Source: Pseudomonas cremoris
GTDB lineage: Bacteria > Pseudomonadota > Gammaproteobacteria > Pseudomonadales > Pseudomonadaceae
Assembly: GCF_014230465.1 (NCBI RefSeq)
Contig: NZ_JAAXCY010000007.1
Coordinates: forward strand, 1-64,000
Reading direction: 5' to 3'
Length of the DNA: 64,000 nt
Shown here: positions 34,219-43,241 of the stretch, one piece after another
Numbering within the stretch: position 1 is the stretch's first letter
How the letters are laid out: each line of letters starts with the position of its first letter
Notes under the pieces: generated by a model
What the model was told of the DNA's origin: nothing
Databases searched by the model: none
What the model saw: only the letters and a program-made list of their open reading frames with translations
Position numbers and translations under genes: made by a program

Positions 34219-35622
34219 ATGAACTTGAACGAGCCCATCAACGCCCATCGCGTTGGCCAAGCTGTAGGCAACTATCGCTGGACCATCTGCGCGATGCTGT
34301 TCTTCGCCACCACCGTCAACTACCTCGACCGCCAAGTGCTCAGCCTCCTGGCGCCGCAGCTGTCCACGCAATTTGGCTGGAGCAACACCGACTACGCCAA
34401 CATTGCCGCGGTGTTCCAGTTCGTCTACGCCATCTCGATGCTGTTCGCCGGGCGCTTTGTCGACAAGATCGGCACCAAGGCCGCCTACGTCGTTGCGATT
34501 GGCATCTGGTCCACGGGCGCCATCATGCACGCGTTTTCGGTGCAGATGGGCGAGGGCATTGCTGCCGTGAGTACCGCCGTCGGACTGGCGGTGATCCCGG
34601 TGTCGATTGCCGGTTTCATGCTGTCCCGGGCGGTACTGGCGATTGGCGAGGCGGGTAACTTCCCGATTGCGATCAAGGCCACTGCCGAATATTTCCCGAA
34701 GAAAGAGCGCTCCCTGGCCACCGGTATTTTCAATTCCGGTGCCAACGTCGGTGCGATCCTGGCGCCGATCTGCGTGCCGCTGATTGCCGGCATGTGGGGC
34801 TGGGAAGCGGCCTTTATGGTGATCGGCATGCTGGGCTTCGTGTGGGTCGCAGTGTGGGCGGCCATCTACGAAAAACCGGATCAGCAAAAGCGCCTGTCGG
34901 CCGAAGAACTGGCCTACATCCGCAGCGACCAGACCGTACAGCCTTTCACGCCACCGGTTGCAGGGGCGGTGCAGAAAAAGGTGTCCTGGTTCAAGTTGCT
35001 CACCTACCGCCAGACTTGGGCCTTCGCCTTCGGCAAGTTCATGACGGACGGCGTGTGGTGGTTCTTTCTGTTCTGGCTGCCCACCTACCTATCGGCGCAA
35101 TACGGCATGAAAGGCGCCGATATCGTGATGCCGCTGGCGGTGCTGTACAGCATGACCATGGTCGGCAGTATCGGTGGCGGCTGGTTCCCCAGCTATTTCA
35201 TGGCACGCGGTGACGCTCCGTATGACGGCCGCATGAAAGCCATGCTGGTCATCGCGCTGTTCCCGCTGGTGGTGCTGCTGGCGCAGCCGTTGGGCTATAT
35301 CAGCTTCTGGGTGCCGGTGTTGCTGATTGGTGTGGGCGCTTCAGCGCACCAGGCGTGGTCGTGCAATATCTTCACCACCGTGTCCGACATGTTCCCGCAG
35401 AAAACCGTTGCCTCGGTGGTCGGTATCGGCGGCATGGCCGGTGGCTTGGGCGGGGTGGTAATGACCAAGATCGGTGGTTGGGTGTTTGACTACTACAAGT
35501 CCATCAACGATATCCACACCGGCTACATGATCATGTTCGCGATCTGTGCGCTGGCCTACCTGGTGGCGTGGAGCGTGATGAAGACGCTGGTGCCGCGCCA
35601 CAAGGAAATCACTGACTTGTAA
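34219..35622 (+). CDS. MFS transporter, anion:cation symporter family (hexuronate-like)
   Basis: A 467-residue inner-membrane MFS protein of the ACS family: 12 helices, signature TVNYLDRQVLSLLAPQLSTQ, and RAVLAIGEAGNFPIAIKATA in helix 4. This group takes up hexuronates, glucarate or related sugar acids; the exact substrate is unknown, and no hexuronate enzyme is adjacent. The start MNLNEPINAHRVG at 34219 is chosen over upstream in-frame ATGs that would run through the palindrome. A hairpin terminator follows. Confidence 0.87.
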   Translation: MNLNEPINAHRVGQAVGNYRWTICAMLFFATTVNYLDRQVLSLLAPQLSTQFGWSNTDYANIAAVFQFVYAISMLFAGRFVDKIGTKAAYVVAIGIWSTGAIMHAFSVQMGEGIAAVSTAVGLAVIPVSIAGFMLSRAVLAIGEAGNFPIAIKATAEYFPKKERSLATGIFNSGANVGAILAPICVPLIAGMWGWEAAFMVIGMLGFVWVAVWAAIYEKPDQQKRLSAEELAYIRSDQTVQPFTPPVAGAVQKKVSWFKLLTYRQTWAFAFGKFMTDGVWWFFLFWLPTYLSAQYGMKGADIVMPLAVLYSMTMVGSIGGGWFPSYFMARGDAPYDGRMKAMLVIALFPLVVLLAQPLGYISFWVPVLLIGVGASAHQAWSCNIFTTVSDMFPQKTVASVVGIGGMAGGLGGVVMTKIGGWVFDYYKSINDIHTGYMIMFAICALAYLVAWSVMKTLVPRHKEITDL

Positions 35623-35629
35623 GCAATGC

Positions 35630-35657
35630 TCTCCCGCGCTGACGGCAGCGCGGGAGA
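35630..35657. terminator. Bidirectional hairpin terminator
   Basis: A perfect 12-bp stem TCTCCCGCGCTG/complement with an ACGG tetraloop lies between the convergent ACS transporter and MarR-GNAT genes. GC-rich, no U-tract. Confidence 0.65.
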
Positions 35658-35660
35658 CGG

Positions 35661-36581
35661 TCAGAGGTCACGGGTCCAGGTTTCACTGATCAGCGTCTTG
35701 CCGAAGCTCACCGTAGCTTCCTCTTCAACCAGCTCGAACCCGGCTTTTTGGTAGAGCTTGCGCGCATCGGTCAGGATGTTCACCGTCCACAGCATCATGC
35801 TTTTGTAGCCCGCCTGCCGGGCAAACCGCAGGCACTCGTCCACCAATCGTTGGCCGATACCCATGCCCCGCGCGCTGGCATCCACATAGAGCATGCGCAA
35901 CTTGGCGGTGCTGTCGTCATGACGTACCACGAACACCGAGCCCACCACCTCGCCATCCTTTTCGGCGATCCAGCAGCGCTCGCGCGTCGGGTCGAACTCC
36001 CTCAAGTACTTGGCGACAATCTCCGCTACCAGCGCTTCGAACTCCCAATTCCACTGGTACTCACGGGCATACAACGCCGATTGCTGTTGCACCACCAGGC
36101 CCATGTCCCCCGGCTGCGGATCGCGCAGCAGGTAGCTGGGCGGCGTGCCTTGCAGCAGGGCCTGGATGCGTTGCATGGAGGCAGCCAGTTGTTGCTGCTG
36201 CTGTTCGGGCAAGGCTTGTAGCAGGGCGATGACTTCCTGCTGGGTCTGCTGCTCCAACGGGGTCAGTACCGAGCGGCCCAGGTCGCTGAGGTGCAGTTGC
36301 ACCGCACGCGCATCGGTGACGGAGCGGACTTTCTGGATCAGGCCTTTCTTTTCCAAACCGCCCACCAACCGGCTCAGGTAACCCGCGTCCAGGCTGAGCA
36401 TCTGGCACAGATCGGCACTGGTCAGGTCGCCCCGTGAAGACAGCTCATACATCACGCGGATTTCCGTCAGGGAGTAATCGCTTTGCAGCAGGTGTTCCTG
36501 CAGCACGCCGATCTGATGGGTATAGAAGCGGTTGAAACCGCGCACGATGCCGGCGCGTTCGACAAGCAGAGGAGTGGACAT
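35661..36581 (-). CDS. MarR-GNAT fusion protein
   Basis: A 306-residue fusion. Residues 1-145 are a MarR winged helix (SLTEIRVMYELSSRGDLTSA, LSRLVGGLEKKGLI, and the wing with VTDARAVQLHLSDLG); residues 150-306 are a GNAT acetyltransferase with acetyl-CoA motif ASARGMGIGQRLVDECL. Such fusions exist in other bacteria, but their acetyl acceptor and signal are unknown. Upstream lie two 13-bp palindromes that look like its own operator. No target gene is adjacent other than itself and the PQQ dehydrogenase downstream of the operator on the same strand. Confidence 0.9.
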   Translation of the reverse strand: MSTPLLVERAGIVRGFNRFYTHQIGVLQEHLLQSDYSLTEIRVMYELSSRGDLTSADLCQMLSLDAGYLSRLVGGLEKKGLIQKVRSVTDARAVQLHLSDLGRSVLTPLEQQTQQEVIALLQALPEQQQQQLAASMQRIQALLQGTPPSYLLRDPQPGDMGLVVQQQSALYAREYQWNWEFEALVAEIVAKYLREFDPTRERCWIAEKDGEVVGSVFVVRHDDSTAKLRMLYVDASARGMGIGQRLVDECLRFARQAGYKSMMLWTVNILTDARKLYQKAGFELVEEEATVSFGKTLISETWTRDL

Positions 36582-36599
36582 GGGAGATGCTCGGTATGG

Positions 36600-36633
36600 T
36601 TGCCTGAGGCAATTATATTGTTGCCTCAGGCAA
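36600..36633. promoter_or_regulatory. Tandem palindromic operator of the MarR-GNAT gene
   Basis: Two near-identical palindromes, TTGCCTGAGGCAA (36600-36612) and TTGCCTCAGGCAA (36621-36633), are separated by eight A/T-rich bases with centres 21 bp apart, two helical turns. They lie 19 bp upstream of the MarR-GNAT start, so autoregulation is likely. Confidence 0.65.
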
Positions 36634-36651
36634 GCATGTCAAACATTTTGC

Positions 36652-37944
36652 TTAGTGGTTCCGCGTCACCCGCCAAATGGTATTGGCCAGGTCATCGGCA
36701 ATGATCAGCGCGCCTTTCGGGTCCACCGTCACACCCACCGGACGGCCACGGGTCTTGCCATCGTCACCGCGAAAGCCGGTGGCGAAGTCGATGGGTTCGC
36801 CGGAGGGCTTACCGTTGCTGAACGGTACGAAGATCACCTTGTAACCCACGGGATTGTCGCGGTTCCAACTGCCGTGCTCGCCGACAAATACGCCATCAGC
36901 GAATTTTTCACCCATTTGCGGGATGGAAAAGTCCACCCCCAGCGCCGCCACGTGGGAGCCGAGGCTGTAATCGGGCTTGACCGCCGACGCGACTTTGGCC
37001 GGGTTCTGCGGTTGCGCGCGCGGGTCGACGTTCTGGCCCCAATAGCTGTAGGGCCAGCCGTAGAACGCACCTTCACGCACTGACGTCAGGTAGTCCGGCA
37101 CCAGGTCGGGGCCCAGTTCGTCACGTTCGTTGACCACCGTCCACAGTTGCCCGGAGTCGGGCTGGATAGTCAATGCGGTCGGGTTGCGCAAGCCCGTTGC
37201 GTAGGGTTTGTGCGCGCCGGTCGCGGCGTCGATCTGCCAGACCATCGCCCGGTCGATCTCCACTTCCATACCGCGCTCGGTAATGTTGCTGTTGGAGCCG
37301 ATGCCCACGTAAAGCTGGCTGCCATCGGCGCTGACGGCGAGGGACTTGGTCCAGTGGTGGTTGATTTGCGCTGGCAGGTCGGTGACTTTCGACGGCGGCC
37401 CGCTGGCCTTGGTCTGCCCATCGGCGTAGTCGAAGCTCACCAGGGCGTCCTGGTTGGCGACGTACAACTTGCCATTGGCGTAGGCCAGGCCGTAGGGCGC
37501 ATTGAGGTTGTCGGCGAACACGGTTTTCAGTTCATAGGTGCCGTCGCCGTCCGCATCGCGCAGCAAAGTCAGGCGGTTGCCACTCTTGACCTTGGTATTG
37601 CCCTCGGCCTTGATCAGGCTGGCGATCACGTCCTTGGGCTTGAGTTTGGCCGCGCTGCCGCCACGGCCTTCAGCCACCAGAATGTCGCCGTTGGGCAGTA
37701 CCAGGGTCTGGCGCGGAATCGCCAGGTCGGTGGCGATGGCGGTAACACTGTAGCCCTCCGGAACCTTGGGTTTCTGCTCGCCCCACGGCGCGGGCTCGGC
37801 GATTTTCATGCTCGGCAGCAGGCTGCTTTGCTGTTCCGGCAATTTGGGGTCAGGTCCGCGCGACTGGGTCTTGTCGCCTTCGCCACCGCAGGCAGTCAGC
37901 AGCAGTGCTGCACTCAATAGGGTCAATGTGCTGGACGTTTTCAT
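36652..37944 (-). CDS. PQQ-dependent sugar dehydrogenase-like lipoprotein
   Basis: A 430-residue periplasmic lipoprotein: signal ending LLLTAC (C19) and a six-bladed beta-propeller of the soluble glucose/sorbosone dehydrogenase type, with HHWTKSLAVSADGSQLYVG, TGLRNPTALTIQP and GRPVGVTVDPKGALIIADD. PQQ binding is inferred from family. The start at 37944 overlaps the stop of the upstream membrane gene by 4 bp (ATGA), so the two form an operon; it probably passes electrons to the membrane, and DUF2231 could be the anchor. Confidence 0.85.
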   Translation of the reverse strand: MKTSSTLTLLSAALLLTACGGEGDKTQSRGPDPKLPEQQSSLLPSMKIAEPAPWGEQKPKVPEGYSVTAIATDLAIPRQTLVLPNGDILVAEGRGGSAAKLKPKDVIASLIKAEGNTKVKSGNRLTLLRDADGDGTYELKTVFADNLNAPYGLAYANGKLYVANQDALVSFDYADGQTKASGPPSKVTDLPAQINHHWTKSLAVSADGSQLYVGIGSNSNITERGMEVEIDRAMVWQIDAATGAHKPYATGLRNPTALTIQPDSGQLWTVVNERDELGPDLVPDYLTSVREGAFYGWPYSYWGQNVDPRAQPQNPAKVASAVKPDYSLGSHVAALGVDFSIPQMGEKFADGVFVGEHGSWNRDNPVGYKVIFVPFSNGKPSGEPIDFATGFRGDDGKTRGRPVGVTVDPKGALIIADDLANTIWRVTRNH

Positions 37945-38354
37945 TTGGCACCTCCGCTGCGCAGGCCGGTCCATGTGGCCGCCAGTGTCAGCAGCAAGAC
38001 GATGGCCGACAGCACCAGGCCGCCGGGCATCGCGGCGTAGGCGTCCTTGGCATGTTGGAAGGCATTCACCAGGCCCAATACCCAGGTCACCAGCAACAGC
38101 AGGACATAACGAGCCGGTTGCCCGGCCCTGAGTCCGGTGCGGAACAGATTGATCAGTGCAAACAAGAATGCGAACCCTGCAAACACCAGCGCCCCGGCAA
38201 TTAGCCAGGACGCGAAGTTGGCCCACTGAATCTGGTAGGTCTGGGTGTAGGCAATGTCGCTGAGCAACGCACCGAGAAACAGCGGCACGGTGCCGGCCAG
38301 CAAGGTCGTATGCAACGGGCCTGGATGGGTTCGATAAACGGGAAGGGTAGTCAT
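37941..38354 (-). CDS. DUF2231 membrane protein
   Basis: A 137-residue inner-membrane protein with about four helices and HPGPLHTTLLAG near the N-terminus, matching DUF2231 (often found with cytochromes or sugar dehydrogenases). The two His in RTHPGPLH could be heme ligands, but that is speculative. Its stop overlaps the start of the sugar dehydrogenase. The longer frame to 38447 is rejected as the added residues look non-coding. Confidence 0.8.
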   Translation of the reverse strand: MTTLPVYRTHPGPLHTTLLAGTVPLFLGALLSDIAYTQTYQIQWANFASWLIAGALVFAGFAFLFALINLFRTGLRAGQPARYVLLLLVTWVLGLVNAFQHAKDAYAAMPGGLVLSAIVLLLTLAATWTGLRSGGAK

Positions 38355-38527
38355 AGGGACGGCGGCTCCTTGTTGTACAACGCCCCTGGGCGGGGCAGCG
38401 CATAGGAGATGAACGCACCGCGTGTCAGAAAGTTCAGCATGAATCATGTCGAAATATTATGAACCCCCTGGGGCGGCCCCGGCCTAACGCCGTATCATCC
38501 CGCACTTTCCTATCGCCAGGCGCTTCC

Positions 38528-39556
38528 ATGACCCACCCCCGCATCGGCTTCGTGTGCCAATACAAGCATCCCGAGCGCCTGCTCTCGGCCAGCGCCCTCA
38601 AATTGATCGAAGGCCCGTTAAACCCGCGCACCACCACCTTGCGCTGGATGGAAGGGGTCACGCCGCAAGTGGCGCGTGACAAGCTGGTTGAAGTGGTCAC
38701 CCACAACCTGGCGGCGCAAATGCGTCTGCTGGCCTATGTCGCCACGTTGCCTGCCGCGCTGCGCATGCTGCGCCTGAGCAGTGACCTGTTGCCGTTCTAC
38801 AGCCACCCGAAAGTCGCTGCTGTTTATAAGGACCCGGCCATCGAGCGTCAGTTGGTGGAAGGTTTTGCCGCCATCGGCGAACTGGCACGCGCATCGGATA
38901 TCCGCCTGTCATTCCATCCCGGCCAGTACTGTGTGCTGGGCTCGGAAAACCCAAGTGTGGTGGAAAACAGCGTGGCCGAATTCGAATACCACGCCGACAT
39001 GATCCGCATGATGGGGTACGGCCAACGCTTCCAGGACCTCAAATGCAACGTGCACATCGCCGGGCGTCTAGGTGTTGAAGGCACCCGGGCGGTGTGGGCG
39101 CGGCTGTCGGAGGTGGCGCGTAACTGCATCACCTTCGAGAACGATGAAAAAACCTACGGCCTCGACGACTGCCTGCAAATCGCTGACCTGGCGCCCGTGG
39201 TGCTCGACATCCACCACTGCTGGATCCATGAAAACGACTACATCGACCCTCACTCTGAGCGGGTTGCCCGAGTCATTGACAGCTGGCGCGGCGTGCGCCC
39301 GACCTTGCATTACTCCCAGCCCCAGGAAAGCCTGCAAGAGTTGGGCTTTGACGCCGAGCACAAACTGGAAATGGACGCGCTGATGAAGGTGGTGTCCAAG
39401 CGCGACCTGTATGGCCACAGTGCGCAAATGTGGAACCGCTGGACCAACGACTACGCGCTGCAGTTTCTTGATCGCTTCGACATCATGCTCGAAGCCAAGG
39501 ACAAGAACGTCGCGTCCCTGGCGTTTTACGAGCATTGGCAACGGCGTAAGGCATGA
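38528..39556 (+). CDS. uvsE: UV damage endonuclease UvsE/UvdE
   Basis: A 342-residue TIM-barrel DNA repair enzyme that nicks 5' to UV photoproducts. Family hallmarks seen: IGFVCQYKHPERL at the N-terminus, SFHPGQYCVLGS with metal-binding His, CNVHIAGRLG, TFENDEKTYG with Glu, and VLDIHHCWIHEND with paired His. Length is normal for bacterial UvsE. The start at 38528 gives MTHPRIGFVC. It is divergent from DUF2231 and convergent with the next gene. Confidence 0.92.
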   Translation: MTHPRIGFVCQYKHPERLLSASALKLIEGPLNPRTTTLRWMEGVTPQVARDKLVEVVTHNLAAQMRLLAYVATLPAALRMLRLSSDLLPFYSHPKVAAVYKDPAIERQLVEGFAAIGELARASDIRLSFHPGQYCVLGSENPSVVENSVAEFEYHADMIRMMGYGQRFQDLKCNVHIAGRLGVEGTRAVWARLSEVARNCITFENDEKTYGLDDCLQIADLAPVVLDIHHCWIHENDYIDPHSERVARVIDSWRGVRPTLHYSQPQESLQELGFDAEHKLEMDALMKVVSKRDLYGHSAQMWNRWTNDYALQFLDRFDIMLEAKDKNVASLAFYEHWQRRKA

Positions 39557-39562
39557 GCCCGG

Positions 39563-40513
39563 CTATTTCTTGCCTTCCAGCGGAATCACCAGGGTTGCCC
39601 ACAGGTTCCAGCCATCGGGACGGTTTTTTGCGTCGAATTCGTAATAGCCCTTGATGTTGGCGTACCACTGTTCATCGCCCACCTTGAAGAAGTGCCCCAC
39701 CTGCGGCCCGATCCCCGCCACGCGTGACTTGAAGTCACCCAGTACCGCGCCGCTGCCGCTGTCACCGGTGACTTGCTCGAAGTAATAGCCAACCAGGCCG
39801 ACCAGGGTCTGCGAGGTCAGGAACCGTGACGCGCTCAGATCAATGTGGGCGTCGATGCCATTTTTATAGTGGGTGTCGGTGTTTTCCCAGTTGTAGGTCA
39901 TGCCGGCCACGGCGGAGAACTCGTAGGTCTTGTCGAAGTAGGTGTAGCCACCCCCGGCATCCAGGGCCGCATGGCCCAGGCCAATGTTCACCAAACGGTT
40001 TGGGTCGTAGGCGCCAATGGGGATGTTGCCCATGGAATAGGCCATGAAGTTGTGCACGCCATGGTTCCACTTCAGGGTGCCGAGCAGGTAGAGATCACTG
40101 CCGCCTTTGAGGCTGTCGTTAGTGCTGCCGGAGAATGAACGTCCGCGTGGCCCGGTGATGGTCGCGTCGATACTGGCTTCGGAACGTCCAACGGCGGCGA
40201 CGGCGGAAATCGCCGCCTGCGCACCGCCCAGCACCGGGGTTTCGAAGGTGTAGGTGGGGCTTGCGAACAACAAGTCGGCCTTGGCGTCCAGGCCAACCAC
40301 CGTGCGCCCGCCACGGGGTACGACGGCGTTTTTGTTATCGCTGGCGCTGACGTGGTAATACACCAGCGGCAGGCTCCAGCCGGGTGCGACCGGCGCGGCG
40401 GCCAGTGCGCCAAACTGTCCGGGCAGCCAAAAGCTGATGCCGCCGTCGTCTGCCTGCGCCATGGCGATGGGGAGCAGGGTAAGCAGGCTCAAAACACGGG
40501 TTGTCGTGGTCAT
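39563..40513 (-). CDS. SphA/MetA-type outer membrane protein
   Basis: A 316-residue exported protein with a signal peptide (1-21, PIAMAQA|DDG) and a beta-barrel-like C-terminal part ending in a hydrophobic strand, WNLWATLVIPLEGKK. It resembles the phenol-degradation MetA/SphA family of putative outer-membrane channels. Substrate unknown; no aromatic or sphingosine pathway gene is adjacent. The end does not finish with Phe, so the last strand is atypical for BAM recognition. Confidence 0.72.
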   Translation of the reverse strand: MTTTTRVLSLLTLLPIAMAQADDGGISFWLPGQFGALAAAPVAPGWSLPLVYYHVSASDNKNAVVPRGGRTVVGLDAKADLLFASPTYTFETPVLGGAQAAISAVAAVGRSEASIDATITGPRGRSFSGSTNDSLKGGSDLYLLGTLKWNHGVHNFMAYSMGNIPIGAYDPNRLVNIGLGHAALDAGGGYTYFDKTYEFSAVAGMTYNWENTDTHYKNGIDAHIDLSASRFLTSQTLVGLVGYYFEQVTGDSGSGAVLGDFKSRVAGIGPQVGHFFKVGDEQWYANIKGYYEFDAKNRPDGWNLWATLVIPLEGKK

Positions 40514-40657
40514 AGGACTTCCTATCCAAAGGGCCGAACCGTGCGCTCTGGGGTGGGGCGCCCCACAGGCTGCTTGAGCATAGTCCAGGGATGGCAGAGT
40601 GTTGTGTTCTCGAACTTCTGCCTGCATTCTCCCAAGCCCGACACAAGGAACCGTCCC

Positions 40658-41140
40658 ATGCCAACCCTGCATCTGCTGTGCGGCAAAATCGCCTCCGGCA
40701 AGTCCACCCTGGCCCAGACCCTCGCTGCACAGCATGGCGCTATTGTGTTCAGCGAAGACCACTGGCTCGCCACGCTCTATCCGGCTGAAATCCGCTCCAT
40801 CGCCGATTACCTGCGCTGCGCCCAGCGTGTTCGTGGAGTACTGGGGCCATTGGTCATCAAGGTGCTGCAGTCGGGTGTCAACGTAGTACTGGACTTCCCC
40901 GCCAACACCCTTGCCAATCGCGAGTGGCTGTTGGGCTTGGCGCACGCAGCCCAGGTTCCCCACTGCCTGCATTACCTCGAGCTGGACGACGCCACCTGCC
41001 GTGCGCGGCTGCATGCGCGCAATGCCCAGGGCGAGCATGACTTTGCTGCGACCGATGCCGAGTTCGACCTGATCACCCGCCACTTCAGTGTGCCGGGTGA
41101 GGAGGAGGGATTGGTGATTGAGGTGCATCGTCCACAGTGA
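40658..41140 (+). CDS. P-loop kinase-like ATPase (zeta-like AAA domain)
   Basis: A 160-residue cytoplasmic protein with Walker A GKIASGKST (residues about 9-17) and a zeta-toxin/AAA_33 fold. ELDDATCRARLHARN looks like the lid with arginines. It may phosphorylate a small molecule or act as a toxin-like kinase; no antitoxin gene is next to it. AAGGAA precedes the ATG. Confidence 0.8.
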   Translation: MPTLHLLCGKIASGKSTLAQTLAAQHGAIVFSEDHWLATLYPAEIRSIADYLRCAQRVRGVLGPLVIKVLQSGVNVVLDFPANTLANREWLLGLAHAAQVPHCLHYLELDDATCRARLHARNAQGEHDFAATDAEFDLITRHFSVPGEEEGLVIEVHRPQ

Positions 41141-41163
41141 ACGCCGTCAGTGCGCCACAGGTT

Positions 41164-43116
41164 TCAGGACTTGAACCGCCCCACCAACCCATTCAGTTCA
41201 TCTGACAGGTTGGACAAGCGCCCCGAGTCGTCCTGGGCCGAATTGGCCAGGCTTTCCACCAGCCGTGCTTCGTCGTAGATCTGCTGGATGTGCCGGTTGA
41301 TCTCCTCGGCGACGCTGTGTTGCTCCTCGGCGGCGGCGGAGATTTGCAGATTCTGGTCGCGGATCTCGTTTACCGAGGTCTGGATGCCTTCAAAGCTGTC
41401 CCGTGCGCTTTCGATGGACGACACACTGGCCCGTGACAGGTCCAGGCAACTGCCCATTTTTTGCGTGACTTCCTGGGTTTTGTTTTCCAGGGTGCCGAGC
41501 AGTTGTTCTATTTCGCCAGTGGAGTCGGAGGTGCGCTTGGCCAGCGCGCGCACTTCGTCGGCGACCACCGCAAAGCCGCGGCCTTGGTCGCCCGCGCGGG
41601 CGGCTTCAATGGCTGCGTTGAGTGCCAGCAGGTTGGTCTGCTCGGCAATCGCGCGGATAGTGCCGAGGATCTGGTTGATGCTGCGGCTACCGGCTTCCAG
41701 CTCGACCATGGCCTGGGACGATTCGGTCAAGCGACGCCCCAGGCGGTTGACGTTATCGGTGGTCACTTCGATCTGCTGCTTACCCTCGGCCACACGACGG
41801 TGGCCGTTCTCGGCTGACTCCGCCGCGCCGCTGCACGAGCGCGCTACCTCGTTGGCGGTGGCGACCATTTCATTGAACGCGGTAGACACCAGCTCCACTG
41901 CCTCACGCTGGCGCCCAGCGGCTTCGTTCATGTTGTGCGCCACTTCGCTGTTGACCTTCGACGCGTTTTGCAAGTTGGTCGAGGCCGCGCCGATGTGCTG
42001 GATCAGTTGGCGAATCGCTGCGAGAAACTTGTTGAACCAGCCCGCCAGCTCAGCGGTTTCGTCCTTGCCTTGCACCTGCAGTTCATGGCGCAAATCGCCT
42101 TCGCCCTGGGCGATGGACTGCAAGCCCGTGCTGACCTGGCCGATGGGTTTGACGATGACTTTGGAAAACGCCGCGGCGATCAGCCCGAAGATAAGTACCA
42201 GCACGCCGACGATGATCGCGGTGAGGTAGGTCATGCGTGTGGCTTCGGCCATGACTTCGCCGTGTTCGATCAAGCCGATATAGCGCCAGCCCAGGCCGGG
42301 CGAGGTCCAGATATTGGCCATGTATCGCACGCCGTCGATGACCACTTCGGTGGAGCCCTCTGGGGTCTGCGCCAAGTGTGCATACGGCGCCCCCAGCTCC
42401 TTGAGGGGCTTGAAGCTGTGGGCAGCGTCGCGCGGGTCCACCAACACCACGCCGTCTTCCACCAGCATCACGTAGCCGCTTTGCCCCAGCTTGATGCTCT
42501 TGACCAGTTCGGTGAGGTTTTTCAGCGACACGCTGACCACGAACACACCCTTGGCCTTGCCGGCGTTATCCAGCAGCGCCCGTGCGGTGCCCACCAGGGC
42601 CACGTCGTCCTTGTCGTAGTAGTAAGCCGGCGTGCGCACGGTCTTGCCGGGGCTGGCCATCGCGGCCTTGTACCACGGGCGGGTGCGCGGGTCGTATTTG
42701 GACAGCTGCGGGTCATCCGGCCATTTGGCGTAGGTGCCGTCTTCCATGCCGATAGACAGAATCGCCGCTGCCGGGTGTGTGGCGCCGAAGCGGGCGAAAC
42801 GGTCGATCACGTCCTGCGCGGCCGCTGGCATCGACTGGCTGGCCGCGTCGGCAGGTTGGTAATTCTTGAGCGTGTTGACGGACGTGTATACAGGATCGGT
42901 GGCCATTTGATCGACGTTCTGCAACGTGCCATCGAAGAATTGGCGGATATTGCCGTCGATCTGGCGAATTTCTCGCGTGCTGCCGTCGATGAACTGGTCC
43001 ACCGCCTGGGTCCGTGTGTTCATGACGGAGATCACTGCCACCAGGCTTACTGGAATAAAAGCGACAGAGACAAAAGCCAGTACAAGCTTATTTTTTATTT
43101 TCATCAAGACGACCAT
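41164..43116 (-). CDS. Methyl-accepting chemotaxis protein with dCache domain
   Basis: A 650-residue chemoreceptor: TM1 (about 10-33), a periplasmic dCache_1 domain (about 40-300; [12 protein letters not shown] motif), TM2 (about 302-325), HAMP (about 327-380) and a signalling domain with hairpin tip [18 protein letters not shown]. It resembles the PctA/B/C amino acid receptors of Pseudomonas, but the Asp expected in GAD of the amino-acid motif reads Ser (VVSVSL), so the ligand may differ. The start could instead be the ATG at 43104. Confidence 0.88.
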   Translation of the reverse strand: MVVLMKIKNKLVLAFVSVAFIPVSLVAVISVMNTRTQAVDQFIDGSTREIRQIDGNIRQFFDGTLQNVDQMATDPVYTSVNTLKNYQPADAASQSMPAAAQDVIDRFARFGATHPAAAILSIGMEDGTYAKWPDDPQLSKYDPRTRPWYKAAMASPGKTVRTPAYYYDKDDVALVGTARALLDNAGKAKGVFVVSVSLKNLTELVKSIKLGQSGYVMLVEDGVVLVDPRDAAHSFKPLKELGAPYAHLAQTPEGSTEVVIDGVRYMANIWTSPGLGWRYIGLIEHGEVMAEATRMTYLTAIIVGVLVLIFGLIAAAFSKVIVKPIGQVSTGLQSIAQGEGDLRHELQVQGKDETAELAGWFNKFLAAIRQLIQHIGAASTNLQNASKVNSEVAHNMNEAAGRQREAVELVSTAFNEMVATANEVARSCSGAAESAENGHRRVAEGKQQIEVTTDNVNRLGRRLTESSQAMVELEAGSRSINQILGTIRAIAEQTNLLALNAAIEAARAGDQGRGFAVVADEVRALAKRTSDSTGEIEQLLGTLENKTQEVTQKMGSCLDLSRASVSSIESARDSFEGIQTSVNEIRDQNLQISAAAEEQHSVAEEINRHIQQIYDEARLVESLANSAQDDSGRLSNLSDELNGLVGRFKS

Positions 43117-43241
43117 CAGCTAGAGGGCGGCCAGACCACCGAAGACTTGGCGATCTGCTATCACTGCTGTTTCGGCTCGACGCCGGCAAATCTTTAGGGT
43201 TTTTTGTACACAATACAAATAGGTGATTGTTCTGTATCCAA

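Noticed and set aside
40658..41140. Zeta toxin of a toxin-antitoxin pair
   Set aside because: Only the P-loop domain is evident; there is no small antitoxin gene within 300 bp and the fold is shared with metabolic kinases.
41164..43116. Naming the dCache receptor as an amino acid receptor (PctA)
   Set aside because: Although R-x-W-Y is present, the final Asp of the amino-acid motif appears to be Ser, so the ligand is left open.
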